A DNA stretch of 64,000 bases from Williamsia soli. Its GTDB lineage: Bacteria > Actinomycetota > Actinomycetes > Mycobacteriales > Mycobacteriaceae. The stretch covers positions 682,001 to 746,000 of the forward strand of contig NZ_JAFRDR010000003.1 in the NCBI RefSeq assembly GCF_017377795.1. The letters run 5' to 3'. The notes below the pieces were generated by a model. The model was not told the DNA's origin, searched no databases, and saw only the letters and a program-made list of their open reading frames with translations. Of this stretch, positions 18,236 through 26,910 are shown piece after piece (within the stretch, counting starts at the first letter, position 1; each line of letters starts with the position of its first letter). The translations under genes and the position numbers were made by a program.

Positions 18236-19333
18236 ATGACAATGCTGCGGTGGATCGGACTGATGGTGATCACCGGCGGAGCGTCCATCGGACTGTCCGC
18301 CGTCGGAGTCCCGTCGGCGGCATTGTTCGCCGGGCTCGTGGTCGCGGCGGCGCTGGCCATCGCCGGCTGGGGACCCCGTGCTCGCGGCGACAAACCGCCG
18401 ATGCCCCGCTCGATCGGACTGGCCGCGCAAGGGGTACTCGGCGTCTACATCGGGACCCTCATCTCCCCCGACACCCTCGCCGGTCTCGGGTCGCATTGGC
18501 CTGCGGTCCTGGCGATGGCGTTCGTGACCCTTGCACTCTCGGTGATCGGCGGCGCACTGCTCGGCCTACACCGCCGGGTCGACCCGCTGACGGGATCGTT
18601 GGCCCTGGTCGCCGGCGGCGCCTCGGGACTGGTTGCCCTGGCCCGCGAACTCGGAGGCGACGAGCGCATCGTCGCCGTGATCCAGTACCTGCGGGTCGCG
18701 ATCATCACTATGTCGATGCCGCTCGTGGCGATCTTCGTGTTCCACGAATCGATTTCAGGCGGCAGTGAGTTCTCCGGCAACACCGGAAACCCATGGTGGG
18801 GCCTGCTCATGCTCGTGGTCTGCATGGTCGGCGGCTACTGCGCGGGCCGGCTGATCCGCCTTCCCGCAGCCGGCCTGCTCGGACCCCTGATCCTGTCCGT
18901 GGCCGGTCAGCTCCTCGGCATCACGTCGGCGGCCGCGGTCCCGGTCATCCTCGTGCAGTTGGCGTACGCGGCGATCGGGTGGCAGGCGGGTTTGGGTTTC
19001 ACCAGGGCCTCGCTGGTTGCGATCGGAAAGATCCTCCCGCTGGCAACTCTTCTCATCGTCGTCATCGCCGCGGCCTGCGCCGGGTTGGGTGTGCTGCTGA
19101 GTCTGTGGACCGGCGAATCGATGTTCGACTGCTACCTCGCGACGACGCCGGGCGGGATCTATGCGGTACTCGCGACGGCGTCGGCGACCGGAGGCAACAT
19201 CGCCTTCATCGTGGCCGCCCAGATGGTCAGGGTCCTCATCATGCTGTTCATCGCGCCGTTCGCGGCTCGGGGCTATCAGTGGTGGCTTCGCCGCAGACGA
19301 GCCGCGGCGCCAGATGATCTGGTGCCCGTCTGA
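18236..19333 (+). CDS. AbrB-family membrane protein/transporter
   Basis: A 365-residue integral membrane protein of the AbrB (AbrB-duplication) family, with about 9-10 helices in two related halves. Typical segments are LMVITGGASIGLSAVGVPSAALFAGL, GVLGVYIGT, GGASGLVALARELGGDERIVAVIQYLR, and in the second half PGGIYAVLATASATGGNIAFIVAAQMVRVL. The family is named for regulation of aidB in E. coli but looks like a permease; its substrate is unknown. ATG at 18236 is the preferred start; a TTG 39 bases upstream is possible. It is divergent from the MarR gene. Confidence 0.85.
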   Translation: MTMLRWIGLMVITGGASIGLSAVGVPSAALFAGLVVAAALAIAGWGPRARGDKPPMPRSIGLAAQGVLGVYIGTLISPDTLAGLGSHWPAVLAMAFVTLALSVIGGALLGLHRRVDPLTGSLALVAGGASGLVALARELGGDERIVAVIQYLRVAIITMSMPLVAIFVFHESISGGSEFSGNTGNPWWGLLMLVVCMVGGYCAGRLIRLPAAGLLGPLILSVAGQLLGITSAAAVPVILVQLAYAAIGWQAGLGFTRASLVAIGKILPLATLLIVVIAAACAGLGVLLSLWTGESMFDCYLATTPGGIYAVLATASATGGNIAFIVAAQMVRVLIMLFIAPFAARGYQWWLRRRRAAAPDDLVPV

Positions 19334-19371
19334 CCCGAGCACCTACCTGTTCAGATTTGTTTGCAAAAGTA

Positions 19372-19397
19372 GGTTTATGGTCCGGACACCGGGGTAT
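19372..19397 (+). promoter_or_regulatory. SigF-like promoter upstream of DUF6131 gene
   Basis: GGTTT (19372-19376), 15 bases, then GGGTAT (19392-19397) exactly fits the mycobacterial SigF-type pattern GGTTT-N15-17-GGGTAT. Transcription would begin near 19404 and leave a leader of about 105 bases before the small membrane protein. The leader holds a possible ACCCCC/GGGGGT hairpin. Confidence 0.6.
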
Positions 19398-19509
19398 TCC
19401 CTCTGAGCGTGACCCCCGGCACAGCAGCCGTGCAAAGACAAAGGGGGTTCGTAGGTGTGAGCGGACCAGTCCGTGAACGCTTCCAACTCGGGGTGTATGG
19501 AGATCAACG

Positions 19510-19665
19510 ATGATTCTTCTCGGTTTACTTCTTCTTATTCTCGGTTTCGTCTTCGGGATCTCAATTCTGTGGACCATCGGCATCGTGCTGATCGTCATCG
19601 GAGCGGTCCTCTGGATCCTCGGCGCCACGGGCCGCAAGGTCGGCGGGCGAGCGCACTACTACTAG
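19510..19665 (+). CDS. Small DUF6131-like membrane protein
   Basis: A 51-residue hydrophobic protein starting MILLGLLLLILGFVFGIS, with two membrane helices joined by a WTIG turn and a short positively charged tail GRKVGGRAHYY. It resembles DUF6131 small proteins of mycobacteria, whose function is unknown. ATG at 19510 has GGAG 7 bases upstream. It stands alone behind a SigF-like promoter, which suggests stress or stationary-phase expression (inference). Confidence 0.8.
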   Translation: MILLGLLLLILGFVFGISILWTIGIVLIVIGAVLWILGATGRKVGGRAHYY

Positions 19666-19839
19666 ACACGCAATGAGCGAGTGGCTCTGCCGGGTAGGGG
19701 CCCGCACAGTCACAACTGACTCAGGTGGCGCGGTACGACGGGACATTCCCGCGGTACCGCGCCACAGTCATCTGCGCAACAGTCATGGGGATCGGCGACC
19801 GGCATCGACGACCCCACCGAGATCAGTAAGGTCGTGGGC

Positions 19840-21090
19840 ATGAGTGATCGCGAGTTCGACGTCATCGTTTACGGGGCCACGGGTTTTGTCGGCAAGCTGA
19901 CCGCCGAGTACCTGGCCAAACACGCTCCCGCCGGCACCAAGGTCGCGCTGGCGGGCCGCAGCGAGCACAAGCTCGCGCAGGTTCGATTCAACCTTCCCGC
20001 ACCGGCGAACGAGTGGCCGCTGGTGATCGCCGACAGCAACTCACCGGCCTCGCTCGACGCGATGGCCGCGCGCACCCGCGTCGTCTGCACCACCGTCGGG
20101 CCGTACCTCAAGTACGGCGAGAACGTCCTCGCCGCCACCGTCAACGCCGGCACCGACTACGTCGACCTCACCGGCGAGGTGCCGTTCGTCCGACTCTCGA
20201 TCGACAAGTTCCATGATCAGGCAGCGTCCAACGGCGCCCGCATCGTCCACTCCTGTGGATTCGATTCCGTCCCTTCCGATATCGGCGCCTACCTGCTCCA
20301 CAAGAAGGTCGCCGAGGACGGCGAGGGCACGATGGGTGACACCACCATGGTCGTACGTAGTTTCCGCGGCGGGATCAGCGGCGGCACCGTCGACTCGATG
20401 CGGGTGATCGCCAAGGAAGCCGGAGATGCGAACACCCGTCGCACACTTCTCGACCCACACGCGCTGTCCACCGAGCCGGGCGGATATGCCGGCATCAAAC
20501 GCAGTGCCGAGCCCAGCGACATGGCCATGGTCAGCGGATCCAAGGTCGATCCGAGCCTGCGAGGCACCCTTGCCCCATTCTTCATGGCGAGTTACAACAC
20601 CCGCATCGTGCGTCGCAGCAACGCCATTCTCGACAACGCATACGGCCCAGACTTCCACTACGGCGAAACGATGTACGTCGGCGGCATCCCCGGGGTCTCG
20701 ACGGCCATCGCCGGCGCCGTGACCGCAGGAACCGCCGCGTTCCTCGGCGCGATGTCGATCGGGCCGATCCGCAGCGTCCTCGACCGGCTGCTCCCCAAGC
20801 CCGGCGAGGGACCGTCCGAGAAGGCCAGGGAGACCGGACACTTCACCACCGAGACCTACACGACCACCACGACGGGTAAGCGTTATCGCTCGCGGATGGT
20901 CGCGAAGGGCGATCCCGGATACAAGGCCACCGCGGTGATGCTCGCCGAGAGCGCTCTGTCGCTCGCCCTCCATCGCGACGATCTGCCGCCGCGCACCGGA
21001 GTCCTCACCACCGCGGCCGCCATCGGCGACGTCCTCATCGAACGCCTCCGCGGCGCCGGGTTCCGCCTCGAGACCGAGCGCCTCAGCTGA
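19840..21090 (+). CDS. Trans-acting enoyl reductase/saccharopine dehydrogenase-like
   Basis: A 416-residue NAD(P)-binding oxidoreductase of the saccharopine-dehydrogenase-like family, which in mycobacteria includes trans-acting enoyl reductases (for example Rv2449c and Rv2953). The Rossmann motif YGATGFVGKLTAEYLA is near the N-terminus, followed by LAGRSEHKL, VVCTTVGPYLKYGENVL, CGFDSVPSDIGAYLL, and a C-terminal hydrophobic helix region. ATG at 19840 is preferred over GTG 6 bases upstream. No polyketide synthase is nearby, so its lipid substrate is unknown. Confidence 0.87.
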   Translation: MSDREFDVIVYGATGFVGKLTAEYLAKHAPAGTKVALAGRSEHKLAQVRFNLPAPANEWPLVIADSNSPASLDAMAARTRVVCTTVGPYLKYGENVLAATVNAGTDYVDLTGEVPFVRLSIDKFHDQAASNGARIVHSCGFDSVPSDIGAYLLHKKVAEDGEGTMGDTTMVVRSFRGGISGGTVDSMRVIAKEAGDANTRRTLLDPHALSTEPGGYAGIKRSAEPSDMAMVSGSKVDPSLRGTLAPFFMASYNTRIVRRSNAILDNAYGPDFHYGETMYVGGIPGVSTAIAGAVTAGTAAFLGAMSIGPIRSVLDRLLPKPGEGPSEKARETGHFTTETYTTTTTGKRYRSRMVAKGDPGYKATAVMLAESALSLALHRDDLPPRTGVLTTAAAIGDVLIERLRGAGFRLETERLS

Positions 21091-21166
21091 ATCTGCTCCA
21101 CTTCTGTAGAAATGCTCCACTTCCAGAGCCCTGGAAGTGGAGCATTTCTCTGTAACCGGAGCAGAT
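21091..21166. repeat. Palindromic repeat family 2, upstream copy
   Basis: A 76-bp nested palindrome that begins directly after the stop codon of the enoyl reductase gene. Outer arms are ATCTGCTCC/GGAGCAGAT (21091-21099, 21158-21166). The inner stem is a perfect 17-bp pair, AAATGCTCCACTTCCAG (21110-21126) and its complement (21131-21147), with a 4-base loop. It aligns without gaps to the copy at 22130-22205 (57 of 76 positions by eye). Confidence 0.9.
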
Positions 21167-21251
21167 CAAGTTATCCACACCTCCGCCGGCCATCCACAAC
21201 CCACCCTCCGGCCGCCAGTCTGGGCCGCAGCCGTAGCCCATCATCAGATTC

Positions 21252-22130
21252 ATGGGGGACAACACTTCTGATGACGACAGGCTCATCCGGCGACGCGATG
21301 CCGCGTCCGTCGGCCTCGGGGACGACGCACTGAAGGTTCGGGTCAAGACCGGGCAACTGACCCGGCTCTACCGTGGCTTTTACACGTTCAGCTGCGACCT
21401 CACCGATCTGGCCGAACACGAGCGTGAACAGTTGCAGTATCGACGCACGGTGCTCGGAGCCGCGAACGCGGGCGACGGGTCGAAAGCTGTCAGTCATCAC
21501 TCGGCTGCGGTCCTGCATGGCCTGCCCCTACTGGGCGGCCGAACAACACAGGTCCACTTCACCGCGAATCGGAAAACGGGTGGACGAAAGAAGGGACGGG
21601 CGAACGTCCTTCATGCGGCGCCCTGGCTCTCAGACGAAGTCATCGAGATCGACGGCCTGCTGGTCACCTCATTGGCGAGGACGGCCGTCGACCTCGCTCG
21701 TATCGGAAGCTTCCTGCAGGCGGTGTGTGCCTTCGACGGCGCCCTCCGGATGGGCGCGACGCGCGCTGACGTGGAGTCGATTCTGGACCGCAGCCGCGGT
21801 CGCACGGGCGTCGCCAACGCGATCCGCGCGTTCGCGATTGCCGACGGTGACGCGGAGAGCATCGGTGAATCACTCTCACGCGCGTTGATGCACACGTTCG
21901 GCGACATCCCGAGACCACGGTTACAGCACAGGTTTCACGACGCGAGCGGCGCCTTCGTCGCACGTACCGACTTCGACTGGGACGGAGTGGTAGCCGGCGA
22001 GTTCGACGGTTACGCCAAGTACATCCGCTACCTCAAACCTGGCGAGACCATTGCCGACGCCTATGAACGGGAGAAGAAGCGCGAGCAAAAACTCGCACGT
22101 CTCGGCGTCATCGTCACCCGACCCACCTAA
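21252..22130 (+). CDS. AbiEi-like winged-helix protein with nuclease-like C-terminus
   Basis: A 292-residue protein. The N-terminal 65 residues resemble the winged-helix/AbiEi antitoxin-type domain (RRDAASVGLGDDALKVRVKTGQLTRLYRGFY). A middle segment SHHSAAVLHGLPLL and TSLARTAVDLAR follows. The C-terminal 100 residues (ESIGESLSRALM, ARTDFDWDG, VAGEFDGYAKY, EKKREQKLARLG) look like a VSR/DUF559-type restriction-endonuclease fold, with E, D, and E-x-D-G plus K. No toxin partner gene is adjacent. It is flanked on both sides by copies of a 76-bp palindrome, the downstream one starting at the stop codon. The function is unknown. Confidence 0.75.
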   Translation: MGDNTSDDDRLIRRRDAASVGLGDDALKVRVKTGQLTRLYRGFYTFSCDLTDLAEHEREQLQYRRTVLGAANAGDGSKAVSHHSAAVLHGLPLLGGRTTQVHFTANRKTGGRKKGRANVLHAAPWLSDEVIEIDGLLVTSLARTAVDLARIGSFLQAVCAFDGALRMGATRADVESILDRSRGRTGVANAIRAFAIADGDAESIGESLSRALMHTFGDIPRPRLQHRFHDASGAFVARTDFDWDGVVAGEFDGYAKYIRYLKPGETIADAYEREKKREQKLARLGVIVTRPT

Positions 22131-22205
22131 CTTGCTCCACTTCCAGAAAGACGCTCCGCTTCCAGAACCCTGGAACCGGAGCAAATTCCCACAACCGGAG
22201 CAGAT
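22130..22205. repeat. Palindromic repeat family 2, downstream copy
   Basis: A 76-bp copy of the family-2 palindrome in the same orientation as the one at 21091-21166. It starts at the last base of the stop codon of the AbiEi-like gene and ends 10 bases before the Rv1355c-like gene. It keeps the ACTTGCTCC...GGAGCAGAT arms and the central CTTCCAG/CTGGAA stem, less perfectly paired than the upstream copy. Confidence 0.88.
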
Positions 22206-22215
22206 TCGAGCGGCG

Positions 22216-24345
22216 TCAGGCCAACAGGTTTGCCAAGGACCGACGCCGGCTCGCCGGTGGTGTCGCGTCCGTGCGGAACAGGCGCAGCACCGTGGTGACC
22301 ACCTCGCCGTCGGCCACACTCAGGACGTCCGCGAATTGCTTTGCCAACGACTCCAATTCGTCCACCCGATCCGGCGCGATCTGCGCCAACTCCGAACGGC
22401 CGTCGGCGTAGAGGAAAACCGGGTTCATCGGATGCACCGCGAGGCCCATCATCTCGGCACGAATCCACAGCTCCTGCATCGTCTGCCCACCGCGGACGTA
22501 GTCTGCTGTGCTGCGTCCTTCCTGGGTCACCACAGCCAGCGCCGACGACGTCATGACGCGGCCCTGGGCGTCGGCACCCAGTACCGATCCGGCGCCCCAC
22601 GCGTTCAGGTGAGCCATCACGTCGGGCCTGCGCAGCAGCACCATGAGTGGCGCTTGTTGCGGCAGCAACGCCAGGTCGTCCACATCGATACCGGTGTCGG
22701 AGTGCACGTCTGATGGATCGATGATCTCGGCCATCATCTCGGCGTGCAGCTCGGGGGTCAGGTACCGGAGGCGTTCGGTGGCTCCGGCAACGGCCGCGAA
22801 TCCGGCGAGGGCACTGCGCTCGGTGATCAATCGGACACCGGTGCCGGCGGAACCGCCGGACGACAACGCCGCGATCACACCCGCATCGAGTTCGCTGCCG
22901 TCCCCGAACGCGCGGTTGGTGCGACGGTCGAGGATGGGTGTAATGCTCGCGCCGGTTTCGGCGATGTCGCCGAAGTCGACCCGCACCTGGACGTCGTCGC
23001 CGTCCCCGACGATGCCGGCTTTGCCGTACACCCCGACGGCTGCGGCTGCGGCAGTCAGGTTGTGCAGCACTGCACCAAGACTCACCGCCGACGACCGGCG
23101 CCCGACATCGGCGCTCGACGTCGGCGTCGCGTCCAGCCGCACGGTCACCCCGTCGTCGTCGGACGAGAACCGCCACGGTTGCGAGTTGCCGGCGGACGGT
23201 GCGCGCGATCCTGCGAACAGCACCGCATCGCGGGCGGTGAGACCGTCGATGATGGTGTGCACATCTGCCGGAACACGTTCGGGCACAACCTCGTCGACAA
23301 CCGGGGATTCCAGGCCGTCGAGAATCGAATCGAGGTCCACGCGCACCCGGCCGGAGGGGAGGTCCTCGCCTCGGACGATCCGGCGCACCGCCGCAGCGAC
23401 CGTCGCACCGCCGAGAGCCACGTCGCCGCCGAGCTGCGGCCAGGCAGACAGGGTTCGGCCCATCTCCAGCGCCGACGCCGCCATGCGCGCCGTCAGCCGT
23501 GCCCCGTCGAGGATCTTCACCGCGAACGGCGCCTTCTGCTCGGTGGTGAGTCCGGCGAGGGCCTCGGAGTCGAAATCTCCGAGCAGGCCATGGAACAGCG
23601 GCCGGTCGGGTTCGAGATCGAAACGTTCGACGTCGAGCACGCCGCCATCGCTGGTTTCCATGATCACCGGAATCCCCAGAGCCCTGGCCCGATCCCGTAC
23701 CAACACTTTGGCGTCGAAGGAGTCGCACTCTTCGATCACCACATCGAGCCCGTCGAGAAACGCATCGATCGTCGCCGCCTCGGCGCCTCCCTGATGCACC
23801 TGCACATCGAGGTAGGGGTCGAGTTCGGCGATCCGGCGGGCCGCGACCACTGCTTTGTTCACCCCGATGTCGAAGACCGACCCCGGCACCCGGTTGAGGT
23901 TGGTGAGTTCGATCTCATCGAAGTCGGTCAGTCGCAACTGCCCACAGAGCCCTTCCAGAGCGAGCGTGTGCGCGACCACATGACCGACACTCAGACCGAC
24001 CACACCGATACGCAGCGTGGCCGCGTGATCTTGCTCGACGGCTGACAGCTTGTTTCGGTTCCGATCGAGCCGCAACCTCCGGTATGCGGCCGGGCCGAGT
24101 AGATGCACCGCTTTGCCGCGCCACGGGTAGTGGATCCAGCGACTGCCGTCGGCTTCCGGCGAGCCGCTCGGAGGGGGCACAAGCTTCTCTGCCGCCTCGG
24201 TCAACTCGGCGGTCAGATCGATGAAGTCGACCGCGCCATCGGCTCGGAGTCCATCCAGCTTGAGCTGGTCCTTCGAGGATCGCGGATCGAGAATCTCGAC
24301 GGCCGCCCCTCCTGCCGGCGTGTGATCCTGCGCTGGCGCGGGCAC
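22216..24345 (-). CDS. Rv1355c-family E1-like (ThiF) and nitroreductase fusion
   Basis: A 709-residue two-domain protein. The first half is an E1/ThiF/MoeB adenylation domain: nucleotide loop GVVGLSVG (residues 114-121), DFDEIELTNLNR (141-152) and K164, which match ATP-binding residues of E1-like enzymes. The second half (from about residue 360) is a nitroreductase-like flavin domain with SRAPSAGNSQPWRF. No obvious catalytic cysteine of the E1 type is seen. The M. tuberculosis homologue Rv1355c is uncharacterised and also lies next to c-di-GMP genes (Rv1354c, Rv1357c). Divergent from it here is an acyltransferase-like gene. The substrate is unknown; activation of a carboxylate followed by flavin redox chemistry is inference. 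Confidence 0.85.
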   Translation of the reverse strand: MPAPAQDHTPAGGAAVEILDPRSSKDQLKLDGLRADGAVDFIDLTAELTEAAEKLVPPPSGSPEADGSRWIHYPWRGKAVHLLGPAAYRRLRLDRNRNKLSAVEQDHAATLRIGVVGLSVGHVVAHTLALEGLCGQLRLTDFDEIELTNLNRVPGSVFDIGVNKAVVAARRIAELDPYLDVQVHQGGAEAATIDAFLDGLDVVIEECDSFDAKVLVRDRARALGIPVIMETSDGGVLDVERFDLEPDRPLFHGLLGDFDSEALAGLTTEQKAPFAVKILDGARLTARMAASALEMGRTLSAWPQLGGDVALGGATVAAAVRRIVRGEDLPSGRVRVDLDSILDGLESPVVDEVVPERVPADVHTIIDGLTARDAVLFAGSRAPSAGNSQPWRFSSDDDGVTVRLDATPTSSADVGRRSSAVSLGAVLHNLTAAAAAVGVYGKAGIVGDGDDVQVRVDFGDIAETGASITPILDRRTNRAFGDGSELDAGVIAALSSGGSAGTGVRLITERSALAGFAAVAGATERLRYLTPELHAEMMAEIIDPSDVHSDTGIDVDDLALLPQQAPLMVLLRRPDVMAHLNAWGAGSVLGADAQGRVMTSSALAVVTQEGRSTADYVRGGQTMQELWIRAEMMGLAVHPMNPVFLYADGRSELAQIAPDRVDELESLAKQFADVLSVADGEVVTTVLRLFRTDATPPASRRRSLANLLA

Positions 24346-24741
24346 GGCACCGCCTCCTCATCCGTCTTCTACGTCGTTTCCTGGCCAAGTGGCCAGCTGT
24401 AGTGAGACGTTATACCGATGCAGTCGTCTCTTCAGAAATGGGGGAAACTGAAATGCGTGGCGTGAGAAAGTTCGCCAATAAAGGCTCGCAGCAAGCGAAT
24501 ACGCGGGATCGAACAAAAGAAAATCACATCTTAACGATATCTCATCGTAGTCCGGGATATGGCGACGCCCACAGCGGCGATGACACGTCCACACTCCACG
24601 AGCGACAATTGACCAGATGAACCTCGCGGTGAACCCGTTTTCTACGCCGAACTAAGTGGCGCCGCAAGCCATCACCCATCAACAATTGTCTTTAATGAAT
24701 TGATGATGTATCAGTGCAAACCCCTCAACCCAGGAGTCTCA
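24346..24741. promoter_or_regulatory. Divergent intergenic region, AT-rich
   Basis: A gap of nearly 400 bp between the divergent Rv1355c-like and acyltransferase-like genes. The part from about 24400 to 24600, and again 24680-24705, is clearly richer in A and T than the neighbourhood. It presumably holds promoters for both genes. No convincing coding frame, palindrome or named operator was seen. Confidence 0.4.
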
Positions 24742-25494
24742 GTGACTACAGACTATGTGAACGCCCACCGTTTCTCGCGCACCGACATCCCCGCGAGTGA
24801 TATCCAGACGCAGGTCCTGACTGTCAGGGGTTCGACGTCGCTCGTCGTCGCAACACCCTCGTCCGACCCGGGCCTATGGCTCGACTACCTCGACGGCGCC
24901 CGGGCGTCGTACGCGTCACACGGCGTCTCCATGGCCCTCGAATACGACACCGTGGTGCGCGGTGAGTGCACCTCGTTGTTCTACGCGGCAGTCGACGAGG
25001 ACGGCACCGTCATCGGCGGCGTCCGCGCTCAGGGTCCGTACGTCGACCCGCATCAATCACACGCACTGCTGGAGTGGGCGGGCCAGCCCGGCCTGGAACT
25101 GGTCACCGAGGCGATCCGGTCACGGCTGGACGAGGGCATCGTCGAGATGAAGACCGCCTGGGCGGCCGACGGTCCCGCCGCACCGACCGTCGCCGGCATG
25201 CTCGCACGCCTGGCCATTCCAACGTTCACGCTGATGGGTACGCGCTACATCATGGCGACGGCCGCCGATCACGTACTGCGCCGGTGGGAGTCGGCCGGCG
25301 GTCGCGTGGCCGAGGACATCCCGGCCTCGCCGTACCCCGACAACCGCTACCGCACCAGCCTGATGTGGTGGGACCGGGAAACCCTGGCCGCCGACGCCGA
25401 CCCGGCGGTGTACGCACAGATGGTGGCCACCTCGGCGCCGCTGACCACCAACCGTCAGAGTCTGTTCTCGCCGTCGCGTGCGGGAGCCGCCTGA
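24742..25494 (+). CDS. Acyltransferase-like protein (GNAT/autoinducer-synthase-like)
   Basis: A 250-residue protein of uncertain family. The segments GTVIGGVRAQGPY, LLEWAGQPGLELV, and MLARLAIPTFTLMGTRYIMATAADHVLRRWESAGG are arranged as in GNAT or LuxI-like N-acyltransferases (the beta-strand with conserved Arg, then a late helix contacting acyl-CoA). The C-terminal PYPDNRYRTSLMWWDR is distinctive. GTG at 24742 was chosen because AGGAG lies 5 bases upstream; in-frame ATGs at 24703/24706 lack such a site. The gene is divergent from the E1-nitroreductase fusion and overlaps the end of the GGDEF gene by 40 bases on the opposite strand. Confidence 0.5.
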   Translation: MTTDYVNAHRFSRTDIPASDIQTQVLTVRGSTSLVVATPSSDPGLWLDYLDGARASYASHGVSMALEYDTVVRGECTSLFYAAVDEDGTVIGGVRAQGPYVDPHQSHALLEWAGQPGLELVTEAIRSRLDEGIVEMKTAWAADGPAAPTVAGMLARLAIPTFTLMGTRYIMATAADHVLRRWESAGGRVAEDIPASPYPDNRYRTSLMWWDRETLAADADPAVYAQMVATSAPLTTNRQSLFSPSRAGAA

Positions 25495-26630
25495 TCTTTG
25501 TCGGTGACCCGACGCATCAGTGCCAACACGCCGACGTTGCGGGTCGTGTCCACGATCCTGACGGTCGGCTCAGATGGTGGCCCTGGGGTCCATTGGATCG
25601 CCGGGGCCACCATGGACACCACTTTGTTGCGGCCACCGTTCTTCGCGTAATAGACGCTCTGGTCGGCCATTCGGGTGAGCGTATCGATGACCTTGTCGAT
25701 ATTGGGTGTCCCGGCGGCGGTTTTTCCCAAAGGCGCCTGCACGGCGCCGACGCTGATCGTGACAGGACATTTTTCCGCGACTGCCAACCGAATGTTTTCG
25801 GCTATCTCGAAGAACTCTTCTCGATTGTCGGAGGCGTACATGACGACGAACTCCTCGCCGCCGAATCGGCTGATGAGAGAAAAGGGCGGCGCCGCGCTCT
25901 CGATTTTCGCGACGGCGTCCACCAACACCGCGTCGCCTGCTGCATGGCCGAGGGCGTCATTGACCTTTTTGAAGTCGTCGATGTCGATCATCATGAAGCC
26001 CACGCACTTTCCGTGCACAACAATCCATTCCAGCAGACGACTGCTGCTGTTGAGGAATCCACGCCGGTTGAGGATGCCGGTGAGCGGATCGGTGTCACCC
26101 AGTTTGGCCACGCGCGACAACGCGAAATCGAGCGATCGGCGTAGTGCACCGACCATGAAAACCGGTACCAGGACGGTGGTCACCGAGGCACCACCGGCAA
26201 CCATCACCGCGACCCACGACGTGGCGTTGAGAGTGGACAGGTAAACGGCGAGCCCCATCGCGAACACCGCGAACGAAATGGTCACCCGAAGCGACGAGGC
26301 CATGGCCGCGATGGCGGGAATTGCGGCCAGCAGAGCGACAATTGCTCGCGAAACGGCAGGATCTGTCACGAGATAGGCAGCCCAGGCGACACCGACCATC
26401 CCACCGAAACCGAGTATCGCGAACTGCCGATCGGTCAACCGCCCCACGTAAAGAGTGATCGCAAATGTAATGGCCGAGAAAAGCCAGATCACCGTGAGAT
26501 ACTTGAATCCGCCGGCGACGATGAGCGACGGTGCGATCAATGCGAAGACCGGCAACCCGATTGCGCCGAAGGTGCTGATGAGTACGGCAGTCGAACGCGC
26601 GTCGAAGCGTTCGAAATACCGTGAACTCAC
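25455..26630 (-). CDS. Membrane GGDEF diguanylate cyclase
   Basis: It makes cyclic di-GMP from GTP at the membrane. The protein (391 residues from GTG at 26628-26630) has about six N-terminal helices (ISTFGAIGLPVFALIA through VTTVLVPVFMV), a short linker, and a GGDEF domain: DPLTGILNRRGF, MMIDIDDFKKVNDALGH, and active-site FGGEEF. The GGEEF variant is an accepted active form. The open frame extends more than 100 codons upstream without similarity, so the start is uncertain. Its C-terminus overlaps the acyltransferase-like gene, convergently. An EAL gene is divergent upstream, giving a make/break pair. Confidence 0.85.
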   Translation of the reverse strand: MSSRYFERFDARSTAVLISTFGAIGLPVFALIAPSLIVAGGFKYLTVIWLFSAITFAITLYVGRLTDRQFAILGFGGMVGVAWAAYLVTDPAVSRAIVALLAAIPAIAAMASSLRVTISFAVFAMGLAVYLSTLNATSWVAVMVAGGASVTTVLVPVFMVGALRRSLDFALSRVAKLGDTDPLTGILNRRGFLNSSSRLLEWIVVHGKCVGFMMIDIDDFKKVNDALGHAAGDAVLVDAVAKIESAAPPFSLISRFGGEEFVVMYASDNREEFFEIAENIRLAVAEKCPVTISVGAVQAPLGKTAAGTPNIDKVIDTLTRMADQSVYYAKNGGRNKVVSMVAPAIQWTPGPPSEPTVRIVDTTRNVGVLALMRRVTDKDQAAPARDGENRL

Positions 26631-26910
26631 TGTCGCAGCCTGCCCATCCCCGTGGAAAGTAGCTCGAACCCACCGCGCATTCGTCGATGCCGAAGATGGG
26701 GTTGCACAATCGTATCCCGCGGAGGCTTCACGAAACCCGATGGTGCACCCAGCTCGGGTCGCACGGCTCCATGCAGTGTAGACAGCCGACGGGAACCCGA
26801 CCAGGCACATAGAGCGCAATCGTCCGATGGAGGTATTCTCAAGGCGACCCAGCTCGTGTAATGGGAGCCCGACCCGGTGTCGGTTCCGCAGGTGGGCAGG
26901 AAGGTTGGGC

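Noticed and set aside
21110-21147. Simple intrinsic terminator
   Set aside because: The 17-bp stem is strong but has no U-tract and is part of a repeated 76-bp element, so a plain terminator call is insufficient, although it may still end transcripts.
21252-22130. Complete type IV toxin-antitoxin (AbiE) system
   Set aside because: No AbiEii-like nucleotidyltransferase gene is adjacent to either AbiEi-like gene, so a two-gene toxin-antitoxin system is not supported.
22127-23728. 533-codon Arg-rich open frame on the minus strand
   Set aside because: Overlaps the Rv1355c-like gene in another frame; extreme Arg content and no domain.
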